Shown piece after piece: positions 26,094 through 33,749 of a DNA stretch of 64,000 nt. The number at the start of each line of letters is the position of its first letter. Position 1 is the first letter of the stretch. Source of the DNA: Actinomycetota bacterium (GTDB taxonomy: Bacteria; Actinomycetota; Humimicrobiia; Humimicrobiales; Humimicrobiaceae); the NCBI GenBank assembly GCA_028698215.1, contig JAQVDY010000001.1:62001-126000 (forward strand), read 5' to 3'. The translations under genes and the position numbers were made by a program. The notes beneath the pieces are model-generated. The model was not told the DNA's origin and made no database searches. It saw nothing but the letters and a program-made list of their open reading frames with translations.

Positions 26094-27266
26094 CTAATTT
26101 ACACCACTAATAAATGAATTCTTAACATCGGCATATACCTCTTTTAAGGCCCGGCCTGTCCTTTGGGCTAACTGTAAACAAGATTCATACTCGGGTTCTG
26201 CGGTGACTATTTTGCCTTCATTATAACCAATTTTTATATGGGCAGTACCATAGCTCAATTTTACTTCCTCTATTTTTCTCTGCAGGACATGCCGCCCTAC
26301 CGGTATAGAACGTATGCCAAGGGTGGTGGTTTCAGAAAATATGGTGGATACCAGCTGTGGTTCCAAGCCGGCAGGAACCAATAGGCATAATTTATAGGCC
26401 GGCCTTGCTTTCTTCATAAAGATATTTTCTATCCATACATCCAAAGCGCCTTTCTCCCCTAGCTTATGGCATACATAAGCTATAATTTCAGGGCTCATAT
26501 CGTCAATATTGGCAGATAGCAGTTTAACCTGGCCGCTGTCCTGACTGGTTTCTTGCTTAAGTTTTATCAGCCTCAGTACATTAGGTATATGGCCCTGCTG
26601 CCTGCTTCCGGCACCCATTCCTACCGCTTCTATGACAGCAGGGGGAAGGGAGCCGTATTGCTGTACATAATGCTTCAGGATTGTGGCTCCAGTGGGGGTG
26701 GTTACCTCAAAATCAAAGGGGCCCCCATATACCGGCGCCCCTTTTAGGATTTCTGTCACCGCAGGAGCGGGAACCGGGATAAGCCCATGGTCGCATTTAA
26801 CCAGGCCTGAACCTAAGGGGATATGGGAACTTGATACCTGCCCTATTTTCAGCTTATTCATAGCCGCTGCCGCAGCTACTATATCTATTATGGAATCTAC
26901 TGCCCCTACTTCATGGAAATGTACTTCTTCCGGACTGCAGCCGTGTATCTTTGCCTCTGCTTCCGCCAGTATCTTAAACATGCCCAGGCTGTCTTTTTTA
27001 ACCTGGGGATTAAGCCGGGCCGATTTTAGCATATCTTTTATCTGTTGATAATTTCTGCTCTCTTGACTGGATACCTTTACTTCAAACTTTTTGGCGGCCA
27101 GTGATTGGGGCCTGGTATCTTTGAGGGAAATCTCATATCCGGACAGGGGTAATTTAGACAGCTCTTCTCTTACTGCTTCCAGCTCCAGGCCTAAATCGAG
27201 TAAGGCTGCTACCATCATATCCCCGCTGATTCCTGCAAAACAATCAATATGTAAAAGGCTGCCCAT
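26094..27266 (-). CDS. larC: LarC, nickel insertion protein for the Ni-pincer nucleotide cofactor
   Basis: 390 aa in one uninterrupted frame; in some lactobacilli the gene is split by a programmed frameshift. It inserts nickel into the pyridinium-dithiocarboxylate nucleotide of lactate racemase-like enzymes. Signatures: HIDCFAGISGDMMVAALLDLGL, HFHEVGAVDSIIDIV, PVPAPAVTEILKG, TPTGATILKHY. Divergent from larE across an 88-bp gap. No larA or larB lies in the window. Confidence 0.93.
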   Translation of the reverse strand: MGSLLHIDCFAGISGDMMVAALLDLGLELEAVREELSKLPLSGYEISLKDTRPQSLAAKKFEVKVSSQESRNYQQIKDMLKSARLNPQVKKDSLGMFKILAEAEAKIHGCSPEEVHFHEVGAVDSIIDIVAAAAAMNKLKIGQVSSSHIPLGSGLVKCDHGLIPVPAPAVTEILKGAPVYGGPFDFEVTTPTGATILKHYVQQYGSLPPAVIEAVGMGAGSRQQGHIPNVLRLIKLKQETSQDSGQVKLLSANIDDMSPEIIAYVCHKLGEKGALDVWIENIFMKKARPAYKLCLLVPAGLEPQLVSTIFSETTTLGIRSIPVGRHVLQRKIEEVKLSYGTAHIKIGYNEGKIVTAEPEYESCLQLAQRTGRALKEVYADVKNSFISGVN

Positions 27267-27286
27267 AAAATTCTCCCTGTTTCAAC

Positions 27287-27315
27287 TTAATAATAGGTCG
27301 GCGCTAAAATATAAT
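27287..27315 (+). promoter_or_regulatory. Putative larE promoter
   Basis: TTAATA (27287-27292), 17-bp spacer, TATAAT (27310-27315), in the larC-larE divergent gap about 40 nt before the larE ATG. Confidence 0.4.
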
Positions 27316-27354
27316 TTAAATTAGCCAGCGTTGCTGTTAACATGATAATACATT

Positions 27355-28152
27355 ATGCAGCAGAAAATTGAAAAATTAAAAAAACATATTAAAAGCCTTA
27401 AATCAGCGGTAATTGCTTTTTCGGGAGGAGTGGACAGCAGCCTTTTAGCCCAGGCTGCCTATGAAGTGCTGGGAAAAAAGGCGGTAGCCGCAACTGCCGT
27501 ATCGGACCTGGTAAGCCGGCAGGAGATTAAAAGATCAAGGGAAGTAGCAGATGCCATAGGCATCAAACATCATCTTCTGCCTTTAAATTTATTGGCTGAC
27601 CCCCGTATAAGCAGTAATTCGGTTCGCCGTTGCTACTGGTGCAAAAGAGAAATTTTTAAAGCCATGATAAAGCTGCAGCAGCAGCTGGGGCTGGAAGCGG
27701 TACTGGAAGGAAGTATAGCAGAAGACCTAAATTGCTACCGGCCCGGTATACAGGCCTTAAGGGAATTGAAAATATTAAGCCCCCTGGCGGACCTGGGTTT
27801 TAATAAAGCTGAAGTTAGGCAATGCGCCCGGCTTTGGGGCCTGCCCAATTATGGCTTGGCCTCATCAGCCTGCCTGGCCACCCGCCTTCCCTATGGGCAT
27901 AAGCTGGAAAAGGGGATCCTTAAGCGTATCGGTGCTGCAGAATCCTATCTTAAAACCCTGGGCTTTGACCCGGTAAGGGTAAGGTACCATGCTCCAATGG
28001 CCAGAATTGAGCTTAACCCCGAGCAGCTGCCTTTGGTATTTACCCGGGGCCTGGAGGAGCCTATATACAGCCGCCTAAAGAGCCTGGGCTTTGATTATAT
28101 TACTTTAGACCTTAAGGGTTTCCGGTCAGGCAGCATGGATAAAGATGTTTAG
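27355..28152 (+). CDS. larE: LarE, ATP-dependent sacrificial sulfur transferase
   Basis: 265 aa PP-loop enzyme that activates the Ni-pincer precursor and donates its own Cys sulfur. The ATP motif FSGGVDSSLLA is near the N-terminus. The family block SSACLATRLPYG holds the sacrificial Cys. RRCYWCKREIF adds further Cys. Together with LarC this implies a Ni-pincer (LarA-family) racemase or epimerase elsewhere in the genome. Confidence 0.92.
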   Translation: MQQKIEKLKKHIKSLKSAVIAFSGGVDSSLLAQAAYEVLGKKAVAATAVSDLVSRQEIKRSREVADAIGIKHHLLPLNLLADPRISSNSVRRCYWCKREIFKAMIKLQQQLGLEAVLEGSIAEDLNCYRPGIQALRELKILSPLADLGFNKAEVRQCARLWGLPNYGLASSACLATRLPYGHKLEKGILKRIGAAESYLKTLGFDPVRVRYHAPMARIELNPEQLPLVFTRGLEEPIYSRLKSLGFDYITLDLKGFRSGSMDKDV

Positions 28153-28180
28153 ATATCGCCTTTTATAGTTCCGGCCCGGT

Positions 28181-28858
28181 TTAGTATGGGAGCAAAAATA
28201 TCCTTAAAACAGACAGTACTGACAGCAGTGACAGGCTGGCTGCAGTAAAGATTACATATATTTTTACCTGCGCCCATCCCCGGCTAATTTTGCCTGAAGC
28301 CTTGGAATTCAGGCTGAACCATAACAGCATTAACAACAGTGCTACCAGTAATATTAGGCCCGCTACGGACAGAACAGACCACAGCCAGCACCAAGAGGTC
28401 TGGAAAAAATAAAATAGGGTCATAAATACCGGAGCTGTTCCCATCCAGGCTAGAAACTGGCATTTTTTCTGCAGGTAAGATCCTTGGCTGCCGGGTTTAA
28501 ATAATAGAAGATTACGAACCGGCAGCAATATTAAAGGAATGCACCAGCCTACCATAAAACCGGTAAGAAAACTCACCATATTGCCTGTTTCATATATTCC
28601 CAGGGTGGAAAGCCCTACGTCCAAGCCCATTAATAGCAGAAAGGGAAGCATGCCCCATAGGATTTTGCCTGAAGGCAAAATATTCCTGGACTTTCTGTCT
28701 ACCAGGCTGATAGTTAAGGATGAAATTAAAATAGCAATATATATGCCGGTGCAACGTGCACATACCGGCATGGCCAAACCGCTACAGGCAAAAGACCTGG
28801 CCGGATTCTGATGGCAAAGGCTGGATCCCAGAAAGTGTAATATTCTTTCTAATACCAA
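28181..28858 (-). CDS. DUF2085 membrane protein (copy 1)
   Basis: 225 aa with about six membrane helices. It carries the DUF2085 signature CHQNPARSF and MPVCARCTGIYIAIL near the N-terminus, a Cys/His set that could bind metal. Function unknown. It overlaps the upstream DUF4190 gene by 10 bp, so they are co-transcribed. A second DUF2085 gene lies at 30979-31671. Confidence 0.75.
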   Translation of the reverse strand: MVLERILHFLGSSLCHQNPARSFACSGLAMPVCARCTGIYIAILISSLTISLVDRKSRNILPSGKILWGMLPFLLLMGLDVGLSTLGIYETGNMVSFLTGFMVGWCIPLILLPVRNLLLFKPGSQGSYLQKKCQFLAWMGTAPVFMTLFYFFQTSWCWLWSVLSVAGLILLVALLLMLLWFSLNSKASGKISRGWAQVKIYVIFTAASLSLLSVLSVLRIFLLPY

Positions 28859-29193
28859 TTTTGGTAGCTTCTGGCCATGGTAAAAAAGTAACCGGCTCCC
28901 AAAGTAATTATCCAGATTATTCCCCCGATTACACTTACTCCGCCCAAGACAATTCCTACTATGGCCATTACTTTACCGCTGCTGCTGGCAGTTTTTGCCT
29001 TGATATTTTTAAGCCCCAGTATTCCCAGTACTACTGCTACTGCCCCCATAATTACATTTAAAAAAGGAACCGCGCAGCATAGTATGGAAACTATGCCTAC
29101 AATCATGGCAGCAATAGCCATAGATCCCGGCTTCTCCGGCTCGGCTCCTACCACCTCGGACTTAACTTCTTCCACTTCTTTATTTTGGTCCAT
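28849..29193 (-). CDS. Small DUF4190-type membrane protein
   Basis: 114 aa. A charged N-terminal tail (about 1-22) precedes two membrane segments (about 25-62 and 72-100) with Gly-rich AAMIVGIVSILCCAVPFLNVIMGAVAVVLG, typical of DUF4190. Function unknown. First gene of a two-gene unit with the DUF2085 protein. Confidence 0.65.
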   Translation of the reverse strand: MDQNKEVEEVKSEVVGAEPEKPGSMAIAAMIVGIVSILCCAVPFLNVIMGAVAVVLGILGLKNIKAKTASSSGKVMAIVGIVLGGVSVIGGIIWIITLGAGYFFTMARSYQNWY

Positions 29194-29271
29194 GTTTATC
29201 CTAACTTTTTGCTTTTTATCAATTATTTCATTATCTTAAATTTATTGTCAACCTATAAATAATAAATAGCC

Positions 29272-29937
29272 CTAACTGTTTATGCCTAATTTTTTAAGCA
29301 TCATAGAGGTATTAACCCTGGTAATTTCCTCTATCTCTTCAACACTTAAGCCTGCACCCAAGCCTACCTGGTTTAAAAAATCCGGTTTAAACAGGTCTAA
29401 ATGACTGTGAGAGTCAGTATTAATTAAAAATCTGGCTTGGGCTTTCCTTCCTTCCATTACGGTGCGGCCATTGCCCAGACTATGCCCTTTACGGGCCGAG
29501 ATCTCTAAAAACACCATATTCTTAGCTGCAGCTTCAGCCTCCGCTGCCGTAATCAGCCCGGGATGAGCCAGCAGGTCTACATGGGGAGAATTAACTGCTT
29601 CCCAGTTAGTTTTTTCCTCCACATTTTCCACTATGGTCTGGCCATGGACCACCACTATTTTTGCACCCTTCTGTTTGGCATAAGCAGCCATGTCATTAAT
29701 GCTCTTAGCCGGCACATTGGTAATTTCTATTCCCGGTATAGCCATAATATCCCAGTATTTCCCGGCTAGCTGGCAATCCCTGGCAAGGCTTTCTATTATA
29801 AAATCTATATTGGAATAACTGGCATGGTCGGTTAAGGCAATACATTTGTATCCGGCAGCATCTGCACAGCGAATCAACTCTATGGGACTGTTTATTCCAT
29901 CTGATAAAAAACTATGAGTATGAAAATCAAATATCAT
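29272..29937 (-). CDS. PHP-domain metal-dependent phosphoesterase
   Basis: 221 aa. PHP motifs: FDFHTHSFLSDG, ALTDHAS, PGIEIT, VVVHGQT, LLAHPGL and NTDSHSHLD, giving the trinuclear metal site. Close to histidinol-phosphatase-like or PolX-like stand-alone PHP enzymes. The substrate is not inferable. Confidence 0.88.
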   Translation of the reverse strand: MIFDFHTHSFLSDGINSPIELIRCADAAGYKCIALTDHASYSNIDFIIESLARDCQLAGKYWDIMAIPGIEITNVPAKSINDMAAYAKQKGAKIVVVHGQTIVENVEEKTNWEAVNSPHVDLLAHPGLITAAEAEAAAKNMVFLEISARKGHSLGNGRTVMEGRKAQARFLINTDSHSHLDLFKPDFLNQVGLGAGLSVEEIEEITRVNTSMMLKKLGINS

Positions 29938-29970
29938 GGCTACCCTTTCTACACATAAAATTAGCTATAT

Positions 29971-30001
29971 TTTACCAATATAGTGTTAATAAAACTATAA
30001 T
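29971..30001 (+). promoter_or_regulatory. Putative promoter of the inositol-phosphatase-like gene
   Basis: Consensus -10 TATAAT at 29996-30001 with TTTACC/TTACCA 18-19 bp upstream. The leader to ATG 30036 would be about 30 nt. Confidence 0.4.
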
Positions 30002-30035
30002 TTTGGGCCAAGTTATAGTAAACTTTAATAAGACT

Positions 30036-30977
30036 ATGGATAGCAAGCAGATAATAGAACTGTCTCAAAACATCAGGAAAACAGTGCTCCCCTATCTTGG
30101 CCGGCCTGAATCCAAAAAAATATCAGGCAAGGCTATAGGAGGAGACTCTACCTTCCTAATAGATGATATATCAGAGCAGTTTTTAGCCCATTATTTTGAG
30201 CATCAAGCTAAAGATATTGCCTATTATTCAGAAGACAGGGGGCTGGTAGAAGTAGGTAAACCCCAGCATCTACTGATAATAGATCCGGTGGACGGCACCA
30301 GGGCTGCAGCCTGCGGGCTTGAATCCAGTTGTGTTTCCATTGCATTAAGCCCCTATAAGCAGGAGGCTACCCTGGGCGACATACAGATGGCAGTGGTTCA
30401 AGAAATTAAGTCCGGAACCCTTTACTTTGCCCAAAAAGGCAGGGGGGCCTGGATTATGGAACCTGACAAAAAATACCGGCCACAGCCTTCGCCAAATTCA
30501 GAGATTGATTCCCTATTCTGGTCTATTGGCCTTAGGGGAAGGCCCATAGTGCCCCTGATTACAGTATTGGAAGAACTAATTGATGTGTCTAATTTTAATG
30601 GTACCCTTTTTGGTTTGGGCAGTGCTTCTTTCTCCATGGCCAAAGTAGCTTCGGGACAGCTGGATTGCTACCTGGATATAGGGCATAGGTTGGTAAATGA
30701 CTTTCCTGTGCTGGAAAAAAATTATATGCAGGTAGGCCAGGGAAGCATCATAAACAATTATCCCTATGATATTGCGGCCGGGTACCTGGTGCTGCAGGAA
30801 TGCGGAGGGGTGGTTACCGATGCTTATGGATGTAACCTGGACCAGCATCCCTTGATGGGAATTGGAAAAGAATATCAGCTTTCTACGGTAGCCTCCGGCA
30901 ATGCTTCCCTGCATAAATTGCTGATAATGATGGTTGACCGGGGTTTCAGCCGGCTGGAAGACGACCTTAAGACCTGA
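30036..30977 (+). CDS. Inositol monophosphatase family protein
   Basis: 313 aa from ATG 30036; a TTG at 30003 is the upstream alternative but adds no homology. Mg-binding motifs: YYSEDRG, IDPVDGTRAA, and the C-terminal YDIAAGYLVLQECGGVVTDAYG, where WD is usual and YD is found. It hydrolyses sugar or inositol phosphates; identity as IMPase, FBPase or CysQ-like is unresolved. It is 1 bp from the following DUF2085 gene. Confidence 0.85.
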   Translation: MDSKQIIELSQNIRKTVLPYLGRPESKKISGKAIGGDSTFLIDDISEQFLAHYFEHQAKDIAYYSEDRGLVEVGKPQHLLIIDPVDGTRAAACGLESSCVSIALSPYKQEATLGDIQMAVVQEIKSGTLYFAQKGRGAWIMEPDKKYRPQPSPNSEIDSLFWSIGLRGRPIVPLITVLEELIDVSNFNGTLFGLGSASFSMAKVASGQLDCYLDIGHRLVNDFPVLEKNYMQVGQGSIINNYPYDIAAGYLVLQECGGVVTDAYGCNLDQHPLMGIGKEYQLSTVASGNASLHKLLIMMVDRGFSRLEDDLKT

Positions 30978-30978
30978 T

Positions 30979-31671
30979 ATGATTATGGAAGCACTTATGG
31001 GCAGTATAGGTTTTTCTGTCTGTCACCAGCTTACAGAACGCTGTTTGAATTTTGGTTCAACTGTAATGATAATCTGTGCCCGCTGTCAGGGAATATACCT
31101 TGGTTTTTTAATCTCAGCCGTAATAATGTTTGCCTTATACCGGAAACGGCAAAGTGGTCTGCCCCCGGTCTGGGCTTTTATCATTTTAGCGATATTTGTT
31201 GCATCCACCTTTATAGACGGGTTTCTGTCTTACCTGTCTATTACCCCCACTAATAATGTAATCAGGTTTATCACCGGGTTCCTATGCGGATCTTCGATAA
31301 TGGCTGTAATTTACCCTGTATTTGTATTCCAGTATTATGAAAATACCATACCGGATAAAATCCTGGATACCCCCAGGCACTGGTTGATCTACTTAGGCGG
31401 CCTGGCGGCAGCTGTAGTTATTACTATGGCCAGGTTTGAGTTTATGGCTGCCTTCTTTTATTATTTAACTGCATTTTCTGTATTGTTCACCTTCTATATG
31501 GTTAACCTGGTGGTAGCACTGCTGGTTCCCCGTCTATCCCAGAAAGCAGGGAAGCTGTTTTCCAGGTATTTAATTATTCCTTCCCTGGCAGCTTTAGTCC
31601 TTTCGGGCCTGGAGCTATATGTATTTTTTTTACTGCATAAGGTAACAGAGCAGTTAACCTTAAAGTTTTAA
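30979..31671 (+). CDS. DUF2085 membrane protein (copy 2)
   Basis: 230 aa from ATG 30979, just after the phosphatase stop; an upstream TTG at 30934 would overlap it. N-terminal signature SVCHQLTERCL and IICARCQGIYLGFL, then five or six membrane helices. The same Cys/His set as copy 1 but low overall identity, so an old paralogue rather than a recent duplication. The 3' end overlaps the convergent next gene by 12 bp. Confidence 0.72.
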   Translation: MIMEALMGSIGFSVCHQLTERCLNFGSTVMIICARCQGIYLGFLISAVIMFALYRKRQSGLPPVWAFIILAIFVASTFIDGFLSYLSITPTNNVIRFITGFLCGSSIMAVIYPVFVFQYYENTIPDKILDTPRHWLIYLGGLAAAVVITMARFEFMAAFFYYLTAFSVLFTFYMVNLVVALLVPRLSQKAGKLFSRYLIIPSLAALVLSGLELYVFFLLHKVTEQLTLKF

Positions 31672-32265
31672 ATTTAGAAACCCGTAAAGGGAAAATATAA
31701 AAAGGGCCCCAGTAGCAGATATGATTGACCCCAGTATTACCTGCATTATGGTATGCCTCTTTATTTGTACCCTGGCCCATCCCACAAAAGGTATCAGCAG
31801 CAAAAGCAGAAGCATCCATGGACCGTATATGATATAGAAGGTTATGGCTACTACTGTAATCCAGCTGGTATGGAAGCTTATTTTCCAGAAATAGGTAATA
31901 GTAGCCAGCAGCAATCCATTAATTATGGTTACTGCAAATATGGCTTTTAAAAACAGGGGCGCGTTTAGGACATAAAGGATAAAAAAGCCCATGATATAGC
32001 TTATTAAGGCTACTATGAGGGGCTTTATCCTGTTTTCCCGGTTGGGAAGGTGCAAATCAAATATCTTCTTTTTCCGGTATAAAACCAAAACATATAAAAA
32101 GGGGATAATAGTGGCAAAAAAAATACACAGGGCTGCCCAGCCCAAAGCCGCTCCCAAGCTATCTACTACAGTAAGGCAAATTATTATATAAACTGGTACA
32201 GAAATATAGGACCCGTCAAATATATAAGATACAACAGTGGCAAATTTTTTCATCATCCAGCCCAT
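31660..32265 (-). CDS. PAP2-like membrane protein
   Basis: 201 aa with five to six membrane helices. PAP2-like motifs appear late: SFHTSW with His, and GWARVQIKRHTIMQVILGSI with Arg and His in the usual PAP2 spacing. The N-terminal KxxxxxxRP motif is not evident, so it may be a divergent lipid-phosphate phosphatase or just share the fold. Confidence 0.55.
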   Translation of the reverse strand: MGWMMKKFATVVSYIFDGSYISVPVYIIICLTVVDSLGAALGWAALCIFFATIIPFLYVLVLYRKKKIFDLHLPNRENRIKPLIVALISYIMGFFILYVLNAPLFLKAIFAVTIINGLLLATITYFWKISFHTSWITVVAITFYIIYGPWMLLLLLLIPFVGWARVQIKRHTIMQVILGSIISATGALFIFSLYGFLNLKL

Positions 32266-32384
32266 ACTAATTTCTAAGATAAATCATTTTAACCTGTATG
32301 CTGGCCAAATGGCAATTGTTTATTGACACTAATACAAAAGGATGATAGTTTTTAATTCGATTTAAACCATAATTTGGATTGTTT

Positions 32385-33548
32385 ATGAGCAGTTCTTCTA
32401 AATATATATATTTTGACCATAGTGCTACTACACCAGTATTGCCGGAAGTAGTTGAAAAGATTAATCAATGCCTGCTGGCCAGCTACGGCAATCCTTCTGA
32501 AGGCCATCGGCTGGGAAAGGAAGCTCGCCAGCTGGTAGAACGGGCCCAGCAGCAGATAGCCTCTTCCCTGGGTGCAAATCCTTCAGAGATAATATTTACC
32601 AGTGGCGGTACCGAGAGCAATAATTTAGCTATTTTTGGAGTGGCCGAAGCTTACCGCCAGCAGGGTAACCATATCATTGCCAGCAGCATAGAGCATCCAG
32701 CAGTGACCATGCCCTTAAAGAGGCTGGAAAGAAAGGGTTACCGTATAACCTTTCTTCCGGTGGACCAATACGGGATGGTGGATCCCGAACAGGTGAAAGA
32801 TGCCCTTACCAAGGACACTATACTGGTGACCATCATGCATGCTAATAATGTCTTTGGCACCATTCAGCCTATCAGCCAAATAGGGGAGCTGCTAAGGCAG
32901 CAGGGAATTATATTCCATACCGATGCGGTTCAGAGCTTCTGCAATATAAATACCGATGTGTCCCAGCTTAAAGTTGACCTGCTGTCTCTATCCGGACACA
33001 AAATATATGGACCTAAGGGAATAGGGGCCCTATACATTAGGAAAGGTACCAAAATAATGCCCCAGATCTTCGGGGGAGGCCAACAGCGTGGGGTTCGTTC
33101 AGGTACAGAAAATGTGCCGGCAATGGCAGGCCTGGCTGAAGCGGCCAGGATAGGACAAAGGAACCTGGTGGATAAGTTAATAAGGTTAACAGTTATGCGG
33201 GAATATTTAATCAGCGGTTTGCTGGATTCAGTGCAAAACATAAAGATTTGCGGCCACCCTACTAAAAGGCTGCCCGGCAACTGTAATTTTACCTTAAGAA
33301 ATATTAGCGGCCAGGCCCTGGTTCAACAGCTGGACCAGGCAGGAATTGCTGTATCCGGAAGTTCTGCCTGTGCCTCTTCCTCCCTAACGCCCTCGGCCAC
33401 TTTGATGTCTCTGGGCTTGACCTGCGAGGAAGCAGTGGGTTCGGTACGGGTAACTTTAGGCTTTGAAAACACCTTGGAAGAAATAGATTATTTTCTGAAA
33501 GTGCTGCCTCCCATAATCCAAAAATTAAGGGCTTCCCCTTCTATTTAA
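32385..33548 (+). CDS. Cysteine desulfurase, NifS/IscS class
   Basis: 387 aa from ATG 32385 (a TTG two codons upstream is less likely). PLP enzyme taking sulfur from cysteine for Fe-S clusters or thiolation. Features: DHSATTPVLPEV, YGNPSEGH, SGGTESNNLAI, the PLP Lys in LSGHKIYGPKG, RSGTENV, and the active Cys in SGSSACASSSLTPS. No IscU or IscR is adjacent; a DUF59-like remnant follows at 33622. The precise role (IscS, NifS, or for tRNA thiolation) is open. Confidence 0.92.
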   Translation: MSSSSKYIYFDHSATTPVLPEVVEKINQCLLASYGNPSEGHRLGKEARQLVERAQQQIASSLGANPSEIIFTSGGTESNNLAIFGVAEAYRQQGNHIIASSIEHPAVTMPLKRLERKGYRITFLPVDQYGMVDPEQVKDALTKDTILVTIMHANNVFGTIQPISQIGELLRQQGIIFHTDAVQSFCNINTDVSQLKVDLLSLSGHKIYGPKGIGALYIRKGTKIMPQIFGGGQQRGVRSGTENVPAMAGLAEAARIGQRNLVDKLIRLTVMREYLISGLLDSVQNIKICGHPTKRLPGNCNFTLRNISGQALVQQLDQAGIAVSGSSACASSSLTPSATLMSLGLTCEEAVGSVRVTLGFENTLEEIDYFLKVLPPIIQKLRASPSI

Positions 33549-33621
33549 TAGTTTTATTTTAATTTAATTTAATATTCTATTAGAATAATCATTAATATAA
33601 ACTAAAAACAGGCAGGTTGCG

Positions 33622-33735
33622 GTGGGAGCCTCTAATATATCTGAAGCAAGGCTAAAAGAAGCTCTCCCTGAAATTTATGATCCTGGGATAGCGGTCAGTA
33701 TTTTTGACTTGGTCCTTATCTATACTAAAAATTAA
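33622..33735 (+). pseudogene. Remnant of a DUF59/MIP18-family Fe-S assembly gene
   Basis: A 37-codon reading frame from GTG 33622 to TAA 33733 that is open upstream only to 33601. Its middle, LKEALPEIYDPGIAVSIFDLVLIY, matches the DUF59 core (LxxVxDPExxxxIxDLGLIY) with DPE changed to DPG and DLGL to DLVL. The family needs about 100 residues, so this is a decayed gene or a very short derivative. Its position after a cysteine desulfurase fits an Fe-S context. The nadE Shine-Dalgarno starts 2 bp beyond its stop. Confidence 0.55.
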
Positions 33736-33749
33736 CAAGGAGCAATGCC

